DNA of 64,000 nt from Nonomuraea rubra (GCF_014207985.1 NZ_JACHMI010000001.1:8539001-8603000); one strand, 5' to 3'. Positions 33,451 through 42,036 are shown, counted from the stretch's first letter. A program made the numbers and translations. Notes: a model not told the origin generated them from the sequence alone.

Positions 33451-34327
33451 GCGGCTCCAATCGCGGGTCCAGTCGCGAGTCCGGCCGCTGGTCCGGCCGC
33501 GGGTCCGGCCGCGGGTCCGGCCGCTGGTCCGGTCGCGGGTCCAGTCGCGGGTCCACCGCGAAGCGCCGGTTCTCCAGGACGGGCAGGGTACGGCGGGCGG
33601 CGGCGAGCTCGCCGGCGGAGGCGTCGGCCCACAGCAGCCCGGGCGCCTCGCCGAGGCGGGCCCTGGTGATGCCGAGCGGGTCGACGACCATGCTGGCCCC
33701 GATGTTGCGCCTGCCGCACTCGCCGGAGGCGGCCACGTAGCAGGTGTTCTCCAGGGCTCGGGCGGTGACCATGACCTCCCAGTGCCACTCCTTGGCCGGG
33801 CCGCGCACCCAGGCGGCGGGCAGCGCGAGCACCTGGGCGCCCTGGTCGGCCAGGAGCCTGGCCAGCTCGGGGAAGCGCACGTCGTAGCAGGTCATCAGGC
33901 CGACCTTCCAGCCGGCGCAGTCGAAGACGACGGGCGCGTTCGCGCCGGGGACGACGTTGTCGGACTCGCGGCGCCCGAACGCGTCGTACAGGTGCAGCTT
34001 CACGTACGTGGCGACGATCTCGCCGTCCCTGGCCGCCACCAGCACGTTCGACACGCGGCCGTCCGGCTCGGGCACGTGCACGCCGGCGACGACGGTGGTG
34101 CCGCTGCCCCGCGTGTGCTCGACCAGGCCGCTGACGAAGGGGCCGTCCAGCGGCTGGGCGGCCTCGCGGATGCGTACGGGCTCGTCCACGAAGAGGGCGA
34201 GCGCTCCTTCGGGCAGGACCAGCAGGTCCGCCCGGCCCGCCACGGCTCCGTCGATGAGCTCCTGGCAGGTCTTGAGGTTGACGGCCCAGTCCTCCGCGGA
34301 GGCGAACTGTCCTACGGCGATCCTCAT
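33443..34327 (-). CDS. Carbon-nitrogen hydrolase (nitrilase superfamily) with repeat tail
   Basis: A 294-residue amidase-like enzyme. The Glu-Lys-Cys triad is visible in LVLPEGALALF, YVKLHLYDAFGRRES and GLMTCYDVRFPELARLL. It resembles omega-amidase or carbamoylase-type members. After about residue 255 the protein continues as eight tetrapeptide repeats of D(P/Q/S)R(P/L), an Arg/Asp/Pro tail that is not part of the family fold. Start ATG 34327 overlaps the preceding gene by 4 nt. The tail ends just 8 bp inside the next gene. Confidence 0.88.
   Translation of the reverse strand: MRIAVGQFASAEDWAVNLKTCQELIDGAVAGRADLLVLPEGALALFVDEPVRIREAAQPLDGPFVSGLVEHTRGSGTTVVAGVHVPEPDGRVSNVLVAARDGEIVATYVKLHLYDAFGRRESDNVVPGANAPVVFDCAGWKVGLMTCYDVRFPELARLLADQGAQVLALPAAWVRGPAKEWHWEVMVTARALENTCYVAASGECGRRNIGASMVVDPLGITRARLGEAPGLLWADASAGELAAARRTLPVLENRRFAVDPRLDPRPDQRPDPRPDPRPDQRPDSRLDPRLEPHV
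33462..33557. repeat. Eight 12-bp tandem repeats in the nitrilase 3' end
   Basis: Eight copies of a 12-bp unit (plus-strand consensus CGCGGGTCCGGC) are in frame and encode tetrapeptides DPRP, DPRL, DQRP and DSRL. They start 11 bp inside the nitrilase from the next gene's start, so copy-number changes alter only the tail and the spacing to the binding-protein start. Confidence 0.9.
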
Positions 34328-35259
34328 GCGGGGAAAACCTCCTCGGGGGCGATGGGGCGGCCCGAGATGCCCTGCGCGTGCAGCTCCTCGCAGAACGCGG
34401 CCACCATCGGGGCGTTGGGCGCGGCGCCGTACGGCATCCAGTCCTGGCCGAAGGTGCGGGCCGTCTCGGTCAGGTCGGCGAGCAGCCACGGCGTGGTGTC
34501 GGTGAGCAGCCGCCGCCGGGCCAGCCAGTGCCGCTTGGAGCGTTCGAACAGGTCCAGCACGGCGCCGGGCAGCTCCGGGTGGCGCTCGGCGGTCTCCCGC
34601 TTGAGCGTGATCAGGTGGATGCCGGGCACGAAGCCGGTCTGCTGGTAGTAGGCCAGCTCGGCGGCGCGGTGGTCGGGCAGCAGGTGGCGGAGGCGGCTGC
34701 CGGGGGTGAAGAACTCCGGCGGCATGAACGGCGTCATGATCGCGTCGTACCGGCCGTCCGCGAGCCCTTCGGCCAGGCCGTCGCCGGTCAGCGAGACGTT
34801 GCCGGGGAGCGGCACGGGCCCGGTCCGGTCCTTGCCGGTCTCGCCGGCCACCAGCGGGCCGACCGTCCACTCGATGCCCTCGATGTCCACCCCGGCGTCC
34901 CGCAGCAGCGCGCGGGTCCAGGTGTTGCCGGAGTCGGGCCAGCCGGTCAGGCCGATGCGGGCGCCCTTGAGCTCGTCCAGCGAGGTCAGGTCGCTGTCGC
35001 GGCGGACGAGCACGCAGCGGTGCCGGAAGCCGCGCATCACGAACACGGGCAGCCCCACGAGCCGGTCGTCGCCGGCGGCGCGGCCGAGCACGTACCGGCT
35101 GAAGGAGGTCTCCCCTCCGTCGAGGCCGGGCTCGCCGAGCACGTCGGGCGTGACGGCACGGGACTCGATCTCCAGCTCGAACCCCTCGGGCCGGACGACC
35201 CCTGTCACGACCGGCACGAGGTGGTCCCAATCCCGCACGGCAAGGCGGATATTTGCCAT
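34324..35259 (-). CDS. Cytoplasmic solute-binding-fold protein (dihydroxyphthalate decarboxylase-like)
   Basis: A 311-residue protein with the periplasmic-binding fold but no signal peptide. The start MANIRLAVRDWDHLVPVVTGVVRPEGFEL and the blocks LPVFVMRGFRHRCVLV and DELKGARIGLTGWPDSGNTWTRALL match the family annotated as 4,5-dihydroxyphthalate decarboxylase or ABC-type binding protein. Enzymatic function is not proven. ATG 35259 is used because the family motif begins directly after it. It is the first gene of the five-gene operon divergent from MocR. Confidence 0.75.
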   Translation of the reverse strand: MANIRLAVRDWDHLVPVVTGVVRPEGFELEIESRAVTPDVLGEPGLDGGETSFSRYVLGRAAGDDRLVGLPVFVMRGFRHRCVLVRRDSDLTSLDELKGARIGLTGWPDSGNTWTRALLRDAGVDIEGIEWTVGPLVAGETGKDRTGPVPLPGNVSLTGDGLAEGLADGRYDAIMTPFMPPEFFTPGSRLRHLLPDHRAAELAYYQQTGFVPGIHLITLKRETAERHPELPGAVLDLFERSKRHWLARRRLLTDTTPWLLADLTETARTFGQDWMPYGAAPNAPMVAAFCEELHAQGISGRPIAPEEVFPA

Positions 35260-35274
35260 AAAGCACCCCAAACG

Positions 35275-35297
35275 GGCAATAGTTGCCGTTAATTGCC
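35275..35297. promoter_or_regulatory. GGCAA/TTGCC half-site array (MocR operator candidate)
   Basis: GGCAA (35275-35279), TTGCC (35283-35287) and TTGCC (35293-35297). The first two form an inverted repeat with 3-nt spacer; the last two a direct repeat at 10-bp period, the kind of arrangement MocR/GntR regulators use. 16 bp upstream of the operon's first gene. Confidence 0.5.
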
Positions 35298-35335
35298 AGA
35301 AACCATATGTTCAGCCATGCAAGCCACACAAGAAG

Positions 35336-35357
35336 ATCTTTGTTGCTGAACAAAGAT
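35336..35357. promoter_or_regulatory. 22-bp palindrome before the MocR gene
   Basis: ATCTTTGTT (35336-35344) and AACAAAGAT (35349-35357) are perfect 9-bp arms with a 4-nt spacer, 15 bp before the GTG start. AT-rich against the local background; likely operator for autoregulation, although an RNA hairpin is possible. Confidence 0.6.
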
Positions 35358-35372
35358 TTACAGGGGGACAAA

Positions 35373-36728
35373 GTGGACACCGCATGGCTGGCGCAGCGCA
35401 TCGCCGATCCGAGCGCGCGCGGGATCGCCGCCGCCCTGACCGACCTGATCAGGGAGGGCACGGTCACGGCGCAGACGCGCCTGCCGACGGTCCGCGGCCT
35501 GGCCAGGGAGCTGGGCGTCAGCTCGGGAACGGTCGCGGACGCCTGGGCCGAGCTGCGCAAACACGGGATGATCAGGACCGAGCGGCGCCGCGGCACCGTG
35601 GTGCTCGGCCCGCCGGAGGTGCCCCGCCCGATCCGGTACGAACGCCTCGGCCACTGGGGCGACCGCCTGGCCATCGACCTGACCATCGCCTCCCCCGACA
35701 CGGCCCTGCTCCCGCCCCTGGAGGCGGCGCTGGCCGCGGCGGCCCGCGCGGACGGGCTCAACGACTACGCCCGCGCGACGATCACGCCGCGGCTGCGGGC
35801 CGCCGTCGAGCCGGACTGGCCGTTCCATGCGGAGGGCTGGCTGGCGGTCGGCGGCGGGTACGAGGCCGTCCAGCTCCTCTGCCAGACCGCGGCCCTGCCG
35901 GGCGACAGGATCGCGATCGAGGAGCCGACCGGGGCGCGGCTGCTGGACATCCTGGAGCGGGTCGGCGTGCAGATCGTCCCGGTGGCCTGCGACGAGCACG
36001 GCCCCATCCCGGGTGCGCTGGAGAAGGCGCTGCGGGCCAGGCCCGTGGCCTTCGTCTACCAGCCGCGGGGCCAGTCGCCGTGCGGCCACGCCGTCACCCC
36101 CGCGCGCTCGGCCGAGCTGGCGGAGCTGCTGGAGCCCGCCAAGACGCTCATCGTCGAGGACGACGGGATCGGCGAGCTGTCGGTCTCGCCGATGGTCAGC
36201 ATGGGGGCCCGGTTTCCGGGCCGTACGGTGCTGGTGCGCTCGTACTCCAAGTCGCACGGCCCCGACCTGCGCATCGCCGTCATCGGCGGGGCGGCGGACG
36301 CGGTGGAGCGGGTGCGCGTGCTGCGCAGCTTCGGCACCGGCTGGACCAGCCGGATCCTCCAGGACACGCTCGCCCACCTGCTGGGCGACGCGGGCGTGCG
36401 CGAGCGCGTCGCGCACGCCCGCGAGGTGTATGCGCGGCGCCGCGCGCGGCTGGCCGCGGAGCTGGCGGCGCGCGGCGTGCGTACGGGCGGCGGCGACGGC
36501 CTGGTGCTCTGGGTGCCGGTGCACGACGAGCCGGCCGCCCTGGTCACGCTGGCCGCGCACGGCATCTCGGTCGCGCCGGGCAGCCGCTACGTGGTCGAGC
36601 CCGCCGCCGCCCACCACCTGCGGCTGGCCACGGCCCGGCTCACCGACGACCCGGACGAGCTGTCCGCCCTGGCCGACGTGATCGCCCTGGCGGCCACGGG
36701 CGGCAGGCGGCTCAGCGCCGCGACCTGA
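35373..36728 (+). CDS. MocR/GntR-family regulator with aminotransferase-like domain
   Basis: A 451-residue MocR regulator. The GntR winged helix spans about residues 15-75 (TRLPTVRGLARELGVSSGTVADAWAELRKHGMIRTERRRGTVV). A fold-type I aminotransferase domain fills the rest, with the PLP-lysine motif RSYSKSHGPDLRIAVIGG. Such proteins sense PLP and amino compounds. GTG 35373 has AGGGGG about 5 nt upstream. Divergent from the ABC/nitrilase operon, which is its probable target. Its 3' end overlaps the convergent membrane-protein gene by 17 bp. Confidence 0.93.
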   Translation: MDTAWLAQRIADPSARGIAAALTDLIREGTVTAQTRLPTVRGLARELGVSSGTVADAWAELRKHGMIRTERRRGTVVLGPPEVPRPIRYERLGHWGDRLAIDLTIASPDTALLPPLEAALAAAARADGLNDYARATITPRLRAAVEPDWPFHAEGWLAVGGGYEAVQLLCQTAALPGDRIAIEEPTGARLLDILERVGVQIVPVACDEHGPIPGALEKALRARPVAFVYQPRGQSPCGHAVTPARSAELAELLEPAKTLIVEDDGIGELSVSPMVSMGARFPGRTVLVRSYSKSHGPDLRIAVIGGAADAVERVRVLRSFGTGWTSRILQDTLAHLLGDAGVRERVAHAREVYARRRARLAAELAARGVRTGGGDGLVLWVPVHDEPAALVTLAAHGISVAPGSRYVVEPAAAHHLRLATARLTDDPDELSALADVIALAATGGRRLSAAT

Positions 36729-37740
36729 TCCCGGTGATGCGGCGGAACACGTCCCACCAGAACGGCGCGCCGAACAGCAGCGCCACGTACGTCAGCAGGA
36801 AGCCCGGCCAGTGGCTCGGCGTGCTGATCCGGTCCCACCACATGGGAAGGTTCCCCTGCACGCTCGGCTCGCCCTGCGCAGGGATCGACACGCTGACCAT
36901 CGCCTGCCCCATCATCTTGACCAGGGCGGGCTCGCTGAGCAGCTCGGTCACGCAGGGCACCGGGGCCTCGCCCGTGCACTGCCGCCTCAGCTCCTCGTAC
37001 GCGTCCGGCCCCGCCTCCGCCACGGCCGTGACCGAGGAGCGGAAGGCGTTGTCGCGCAGCAGCGTCTTGGCGTACTCGAAGCCGTCCATCGAGAACAGCA
37101 GCGTCACCACGACGCCCAGCACGGCCAGCACCCACTTGACGTAGCGCCTGTACAGCATGGACAGGCGCTGCATCTCCCCGTCGAACCAGGTCTCGACGCC
37201 CTTCCTGAACCGGTCGAGGTCGCCCTGCGCGCTCTCCCACACGCCCTTGAGATGGCCGTACAGAGGGCTGCCGATCTTGTGCAGCTTCCTCAGGAACTCC
37301 GGGATGTCACCGTTCTCCATCGCGGCCAGCTCCATCACCGCGACCGCGAAGCGCTCGGGCGGCAGGTTGGCGATGCTGGTCCTGCCGCGCTTGGCGTGGT
37401 CGATCTCGCGTACCCGCTCGTAGAGCAGGTTCATGATCGACTCGCCGGTCCTCGCCTCGGGCAGCCGGCCGGGGTCGGCGGGGGCGGGCCTGTCGCTGTG
37501 CCTCGGCCGGGGATCGCGCCCGAACGGCAGGGCCAGCAGCACGTCCCGGACGCTGGCGGGCAGCCACGACGGCGATGTGTCCCCGACGCCGTCCAGGGTG
37601 TCCCTGAGGTAGGCCCACAGGAACTTGCTGCGGATGGACAGCACCCGGACGAACAGCTCGTTGAGGCCGCTCACCAGCAGCGACAGCAGCAGGAACGCCA
37701 CGACCAGGCCGAGGGCCAAATCCACGTAAACGGATAACAC
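36712..37740 (-). CDS. Membrane protein of unknown function
   Basis: A 342-residue protein I do not recognise as a named family. One N-terminal transmembrane segment (about residues 4-26, YVDLALGLVVAFLLLSLLVSGLNELF), a long cytoplasmic region with helical, charged sequence, a second transmembrane segment (about 204-220, WVLAVLGVVVTLLFSMDGF) and a third near the C-terminus (WPGFLLTYVALLFGAPFWWDVFRRI). The tail FGAPFWWDVFRRI is a recurrent end of bacterial membrane proteins with this topology. GTG start 37740. It stands between the MocR gene and glnE; I find no link to either. Confidence 0.75.
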   Translation of the reverse strand: MLSVYVDLALGLVVAFLLLSLLVSGLNELFVRVLSIRSKFLWAYLRDTLDGVGDTSPSWLPASVRDVLLALPFGRDPRPRHSDRPAPADPGRLPEARTGESIMNLLYERVREIDHAKRGRTSIANLPPERFAVAVMELAAMENGDIPEFLRKLHKIGSPLYGHLKGVWESAQGDLDRFRKGVETWFDGEMQRLSMLYRRYVKWVLAVLGVVVTLLFSMDGFEYAKTLLRDNAFRSSVTAVAEAGPDAYEELRRQCTGEAPVPCVTELLSEPALVKMMGQAMVSVSIPAQGEPSVQGNLPMWWDRISTPSHWPGFLLTYVALLFGAPFWWDVFRRITGIRSRR

Positions 37741-37785
37741 GGCGCATTGATACCACCACGCGGTGTGGCCCCGCAATGCCGGTGA

Positions 37786-40734
37786 TCAGGCGCCGTAGAA
37801 CACCCGGTCCACGACTTTGCGGGCCCGCCGCGTGACGCGGCGGTAGTCGTCGAGGAAGTCCTCCGAGCCGTCCGGCGGGTAGCCGAGCGTCTGGGCGAGC
37901 ATCCTGCGCTCCCCCGCGTCGCGCGGCACGCTGTCTCCCGGCCGGCCCTTCACCAGCATGATCGCGTCGCGCACCCGAGACGCGAACCGCCACGCCTCCG
38001 CCAGCACCGCCTCGTCGGCCGGCGCCAGCAGCTCCTCCCCCACGGCCGCCCGCAGCGCCTCCAGCGTGCGGGTGGTGCGCAGCGACGGGTGCGTGCCGGC
38101 GTACCGGAGCTGCAGGAGCTGGGCCACCCATTCCACGTCCGACAGCCCGCCGGGGCCGAGCTTGGTGTGCAGGGCGGGGTCGGCGCCGCGCGGCAGGCGT
38201 TCGGCCTCCATGCGGGCCTTGAGCCGCCTGATCTCCCTGACCGTGTCCTCCCGCAGGCCGTGGCGCGGGTGGCGCAGCTCGTCGATCATCGCGATGAACG
38301 CCGCCCCCAGCTCGGCGTCCCCGGCCGAGAAGCGGGCCCGCAGCAGGGCCTGCGACTCCCACGGCGACGACCAGCGGGAGTAGTAGGCCCGGTACGACGC
38401 CAGCGTGCGCACCAGCGGCCCCTGGCGCCCCTCCGGGCGCAGGTCGGGGTCGATGGGCAGGGGCGGGTCGGGGGCGGGCAGCGACAGGAGCCTGCGCAGC
38501 TCGTTGGCGACGGCGAAGGCGGCGTCGGTGGCCTCGCGCTCGGCCACGCCGGGCAGCGGCGAGTGCACGAACATGACGTCGGCGTCGCTGGCGTACGAGC
38601 ACTCCATGCCGCCCAGCCGGCCCATGGCGATGATCGCGAAGGAGGTGACGCCGGCGGCCCTGCCGAGTGCGGCGTCGAGCGCGGCCTGGAGGGTCACGTC
38701 GTTGAGCCGCGACAGCGCGGTGCCGACGGTCTCGATGTCGATCAGGCCGGACAGGTCGGCCACGGCCGTGCGGAACAGCTCCTTGCGCCGCAGCGCCCGC
38801 ACCGCCGTGACGGCGGTCTCGGGGTCGCCGGTATACCGGGCGACCGCGGCGGACGCCTCGCCGAGCAGCGCCTCCGGCGGGCGTACGGCCAGCTCCTCGT
38901 CGGAGCCCAGCATGGCCACCGCGTCGGGGGCGTGCATGAGCAGGGTGGTGGCGTAGCGGCTGGTGCCGAGCACCCTGGCCATCCTGGCGGCCACGGCGGT
39001 CTCGTCGCGCAGCAGCCGGAGGTACCACGGCGTGCTGCCCAGCTTGTCGCTGACCTGCCGGAACCCGAGCAGCGCCGCGTCGGGGTCGGGCGTGTCGGCG
39101 AACCAGCCGAGCATGACCGGCAGCAGCGTGCGCTGGATGGCGGCCCGCCTGGACACGCCGGTGGACAGGTTCGCGATGTGGCGCAGCGCGCCCCTGGGGT
39201 CGACGTAGCCGAGCGCCTCCAGCCGGGCCGCCGCCGCGGCGGTGGACAGCCGCGCCTCCGACTCCGGCAGCCGCGCCACGGCCTGCAGCAGCGGCCGGTA
39301 GAACAGCTTCTCGTGCAGCCGCCGCGCCTCCATGGCGTGCCGCCGCCACCGCGCCGTGAACTCCCCCACCGGGTCGGCCTGCATACCCAGCGCCCGGCCC
39401 AGCCTGCGCAGGTCGGCCTCGCCGGTGGGCACGACGTGCGTGCGCCGCAGGCGGTGGAGCTGCAGCAGGTGCTCGACCCGCCGCAGGAACGAGTACGCCT
39501 CCGCCAGCCCGCGCGAGTCGTCACGGGCGACGTAGCCGCCCCTGGAGAGCGCCGCCAGCGCCGGGAGCGTCCCCCTGCGGCGCAGCAGCGGGTCGAGCCT
39601 GCCGTGCACGAGCTGCAGGAGCTGCACCGCGAACTCGATGTCGCGCAGCCCGCCCGGCCCGAGCTTGAGCTGCCGCTCGCCCTCGGCGCGCACGTGGGCC
39701 TCGACGCGGCGGCGCATCGCCTGCACGTCCTCGACGAAGTGCTCGCGGGTGGCGGCCGTCCAGACCATCTCGTTGACGGCCTCGACGTAGGCGGCGCCCA
39801 GCTCCAGGTCGCCCGCCACGGGCCTGGCCTTGAGCAGCGCCTGGAACTCCCAGGTCTTGGCCCAGCGGCGGTAGTAGGCGAGGTGGCTGGCGAGCGTGCG
39901 GACCAGCGGCCCCGAGCGGCCCTCGGGGCGCAGCCCGGCGTCCACCTCCCACAACGAGCCCTCGGGGGTGGTCGCGGAGCAGGCCCGCATCATGGCCTGG
40001 GCCAGGCGGGTGGCGGCCCGTAGCGCCTTGGCCTCGTCGGCGCCCTCCCTCGGCTCCGCCACGAAGATCACGTCGACGTCGCTGATGTAGTTCAGCTCCC
40101 TGGCGCCGCACTTGCCCATGCCGATGACCGCGAAGCGGACCTCCTCGGCCTCGACCTCGGTGCGGGCGATGGCGAGCGCGGCCTCCAGCGCGGCGCCCGC
40201 CAGGTCGGACAGCTCGGCGGTGACCTCGCTGAGCGTCGCCTGGCCGTTGAGGTCGCGGGCGGCCAGGTGCGCCAGGCGGCCCCGGTAGGCCACGCGCAGC
40301 GCCGTCAGCGCGCCGTTGCCGCCCTCGGCCGCGCGCGGCTCGCTCTCGCCCGGCTCGGCGCCGACCGCCCGCAGCAGCTCGGCCCTGGCCTCGCCGAGGG
40401 CGGGCTCGGCCAGCCGGGCCACCTGCCCGGGATGGCGCACGAGGTGCTCGCCGAGCGCGGCACTGACGCCCAGCACGGCCAGCAGCCTGCCCTTGAGCCC
40501 TTCGTCGGAGCGCAGCGCGTCGAGCACGGCCGGCTCGCGCTCGATCAGGCGGGTCAGCGAGACCAGGGCCTGGTCCGGGTCGGCCACGTCGACCAGGGAC
40601 TCCAGGATGTCGTCCAGGTCGGCCTCCGACTGGCCGACGAGCTGCGCCGCCCTGGCTCCGTCGGCGAAGCCGAGCTTCGCGAGCCTCGCGGCGGTGGATT
40701 CGATCCTGGGCACCCCTCCATCTTGACAGCTCAT
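37786..40734 (-). CDS. glnE: Bifunctional glutamine synthetase adenylyltransferase/deadenylyltransferase GlnE
   Basis: A 982-residue GlnE that adenylylates and deadenylylates the GlnA dodecamer in response to nitrogen status. Both nucleotidyltransferase domains keep their GxG-N10-DxD cores: GMGKCGARELNYISDVDVIFV in the N-terminal half and AMGRLGGMECSYASDADVMFV in the C-terminal half. Each is followed by the family motif EVDAGLRPEGRSGPLVRTLASHLAYY or its counterpart DPDLRPEGRQGPLVRTLASYRAYY. Length is normal. ATG 40734 (MSCQDGGV) and GTG 40713 are both possible; GGAGG is too close to the GTG, so the ATG is used here. TACGAC lies 9 nt before it. Target: Tyr about 402 of GlnA. Confidence 0.95.
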   Translation of the reverse strand: MSCQDGGVPRIESTAARLAKLGFADGARAAQLVGQSEADLDDILESLVDVADPDQALVSLTRLIEREPAVLDALRSDEGLKGRLLAVLGVSAALGEHLVRHPGQVARLAEPALGEARAELLRAVGAEPGESEPRAAEGGNGALTALRVAYRGRLAHLAARDLNGQATLSEVTAELSDLAGAALEAALAIARTEVEAEEVRFAVIGMGKCGARELNYISDVDVIFVAEPREGADEAKALRAATRLAQAMMRACSATTPEGSLWEVDAGLRPEGRSGPLVRTLASHLAYYRRWAKTWEFQALLKARPVAGDLELGAAYVEAVNEMVWTAATREHFVEDVQAMRRRVEAHVRAEGERQLKLGPGGLRDIEFAVQLLQLVHGRLDPLLRRRGTLPALAALSRGGYVARDDSRGLAEAYSFLRRVEHLLQLHRLRRTHVVPTGEADLRRLGRALGMQADPVGEFTARWRRHAMEARRLHEKLFYRPLLQAVARLPESEARLSTAAAAARLEALGYVDPRGALRHIANLSTGVSRRAAIQRTLLPVMLGWFADTPDPDAALLGFRQVSDKLGSTPWYLRLLRDETAVAARMARVLGTSRYATTLLMHAPDAVAMLGSDEELAVRPPEALLGEASAAVARYTGDPETAVTAVRALRRKELFRTAVADLSGLIDIETVGTALSRLNDVTLQAALDAALGRAAGVTSFAIIAMGRLGGMECSYASDADVMFVHSPLPGVAEREATDAAFAVANELRRLLSLPAPDPPLPIDPDLRPEGRQGPLVRTLASYRAYYSRWSSPWESQALLRARFSAGDAELGAAFIAMIDELRHPRHGLREDTVREIRRLKARMEAERLPRGADPALHTKLGPGGLSDVEWVAQLLQLRYAGTHPSLRTTRTLEALRAAVGEELLAPADEAVLAEAWRFASRVRDAIMLVKGRPGDSVPRDAGERRMLAQTLGYPPDGSEDFLDDYRRVTRRARKVVDRVFYGA

Positions 40735-40756
40735 GCCCGTTTCGTCGTAGCATGCG

Positions 40757-40772
40757 AACGCAACGTTGCGTT
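40757..40772. promoter_or_regulatory. Perfect 16-bp palindrome between glnE and the HXXEE gene
   Basis: AACGCAACGTTGCGTT is a perfect 16-bp palindrome in the 59-bp gap between two divergent genes, 21 bp before the HXXEE ATG and 22 bp before the glnE ATG; a further TTGCGTTTTGCG lies at its right. TetR-type operators have this form, but no TetR gene is adjacent. Confidence 0.55.
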
Positions 40773-40793
40773 GCGTTTTGCGAGGAGGGCAGG

Positions 40794-41342
40794 ATGGGAC
40801 GGGTTCCCGCAGGGGTGGCGTGGGGGTTGCTGGCCGCCTGGGTGGTGCACGACGCCGAGGAACTGGCCACCATGGCGCGGTGGACGCGGGCGGCGCGGCC
40901 CCGGCTGGAGGAGCGCCTGCCGGGGATGCCGTGGGAGCGGCTGGAGGTGTCGCAGGCGCACGCGAACGCGGCCATCGGGCTGATGGGCGGGGTGATGGCC
41001 GTGGCCTCGGGACTGGGGGCGCGTACGGGCGGGCGGAGCGCGGTGTTCCAGGCGGCGCTGGCCGGGTTCGGAGTGCACGGGGTGGTGCATCTCGCCCAGG
41101 CGGCGCTGTTCCGGGGGTACACGCCGGGGGTGGTGACGGCGCCGGTCGTGGTGATCCCGTACTCGGTGTGGGCGTGGCGGCGGCTGCGGCGGGCCGGGGT
41201 GCCGTCACGCGGCCCCAGGGCGGCCGTGGCGGCGTTCCCGCTGGTCCTGGCGGGCGTGCACGCCCTCGCGCACGCCCTCACCGGCAGGTACGGCCGCACC
41301 GGCCGGCAGGGCGCGCGGCGGGTGGGGCTCAGCCGTTCCTGA
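40794..41342 (+). CDS. HXXEE domain membrane protein
   Basis: A 182-residue protein. The HDAEE motif in LAAWVVHDAEELATMARW defines the HXXEE family. The rest has three or four hydrophobic segments with further histidines (GVHGVVHLAQAALFRG, AGVHALAHAL), so metal binding in the membrane is suggested but not shown. ATG 40794 has GAGGAGGG upstream. Regulation by the palindrome at 40757-40772 is likely. Its 3' end overlaps the convergent amidotransferase by 14 bp. Confidence 0.8.
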   Translation: MGRVPAGVAWGLLAAWVVHDAEELATMARWTRAARPRLEERLPGMPWERLEVSQAHANAAIGLMGGVMAVASGLGARTGGRSAVFQAALAGFGVHGVVHLAQAALFRGYTPGVVTAPVVVIPYSVWAWRRLRRAGVPSRGPRAAVAAFPLVLAGVHALAHALTGRYGRTGRQGARRVGLSRS

Positions 41343-42015
41343 CCACGCCGGCGAACGCCCGCGCCACCGGGCGCCAGGTGGCCACGAGCGCCCTCTCGGC
41401 GGCCTTGACCTCGGCGTTGAGGTCCTCGGCCGCGTCCAGGTCCGAGTCCGCCGTCCACGAGGCGAAGATCTCCGGCGTGGCCTCGGGGTGGAACTGCACC
41501 GCCCACGCCGCCTCGCCGAGCCGGTAGGCCTGGTTCGGGTACTGGGAGCCGGTCATCAGCGGCACCGCCCCGTCGGGCAGCCGCGTCATGGCGTCCTGGT
41601 GGTACTGCACCGCCACGGCCGTGCTGCCCGGGCTCCCGATGCCCGACAGCAGCCGGTCGGAGGCGGCGGCCGGCAGCGCGACCACCTCGCGGGCGCCGAC
41701 CTCCAGGCCGTTCGCGCCGCGCTCGACGGTGCCGCCGCAGGCCATGGTGAGCAGTTGCGCGCCCAGGCAGACGGCCAGGGTGGGGGTGGCGTCATCGACG
41801 GCCCGGCGGAGCAGGTCGCGGGTGGCGGGCTGCCAGGGGCTGCGCTCGTCCTCCCAGGCGGCCGCCGCGCCGCCGAGCACGATCAGCCCGTCCCGCGCCC
41901 GCGCGGGGACGTCCTCTCCCAGGTACGGCCGCACGACCTCGCAGTCCAGCCCCAGCCACTGCGCGAGGTAGCCGAGCCCGGCCTCGGCCTCGTGTTCGAT
42001 GACGGTGATTCGCAT
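41329..42015 (-). CDS. Class I glutamine amidotransferase
   Basis: A 228-residue GATase1 protein like GMP synthase/GuaA-related hydrolases. The nucleophile Cys is in TPTLAVCLGAQLLTMACGG, and the His-Glu pair in VQFHPEATPE. Start ATG 42015, adjacent to the divergent hydrolase region. The synthase partner is not encoded nearby; members of this group include gamma-glutamyl hydrolases for polyamines. The substrate is unknown. Confidence 0.88.
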   Translation of the reverse strand: MRITVIEHEAEAGLGYLAQWLGLDCEVVRPYLGEDVPARARDGLIVLGGAAAAWEDERSPWQPATRDLLRRAVDDATPTLAVCLGAQLLTMACGGTVERGANGLEVGAREVVALPAAASDRLLSGIGSPGSTAVAVQYHQDAMTRLPDGAVPLMTGSQYPNQAYRLGEAAWAVQFHPEATPEIFASWTADSDLDAAEDLNAEVKAAERALVATWRPVARAFAGVVRNG

Positions 42016-42036
42016 ATGCGTAATTATGTGGTGTTT

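Noticed and set aside
33462..33557. Tandem repeats as an integration site or CRISPR
   Set aside because: They are in frame 12-bp units inside a gene, with no spacers.
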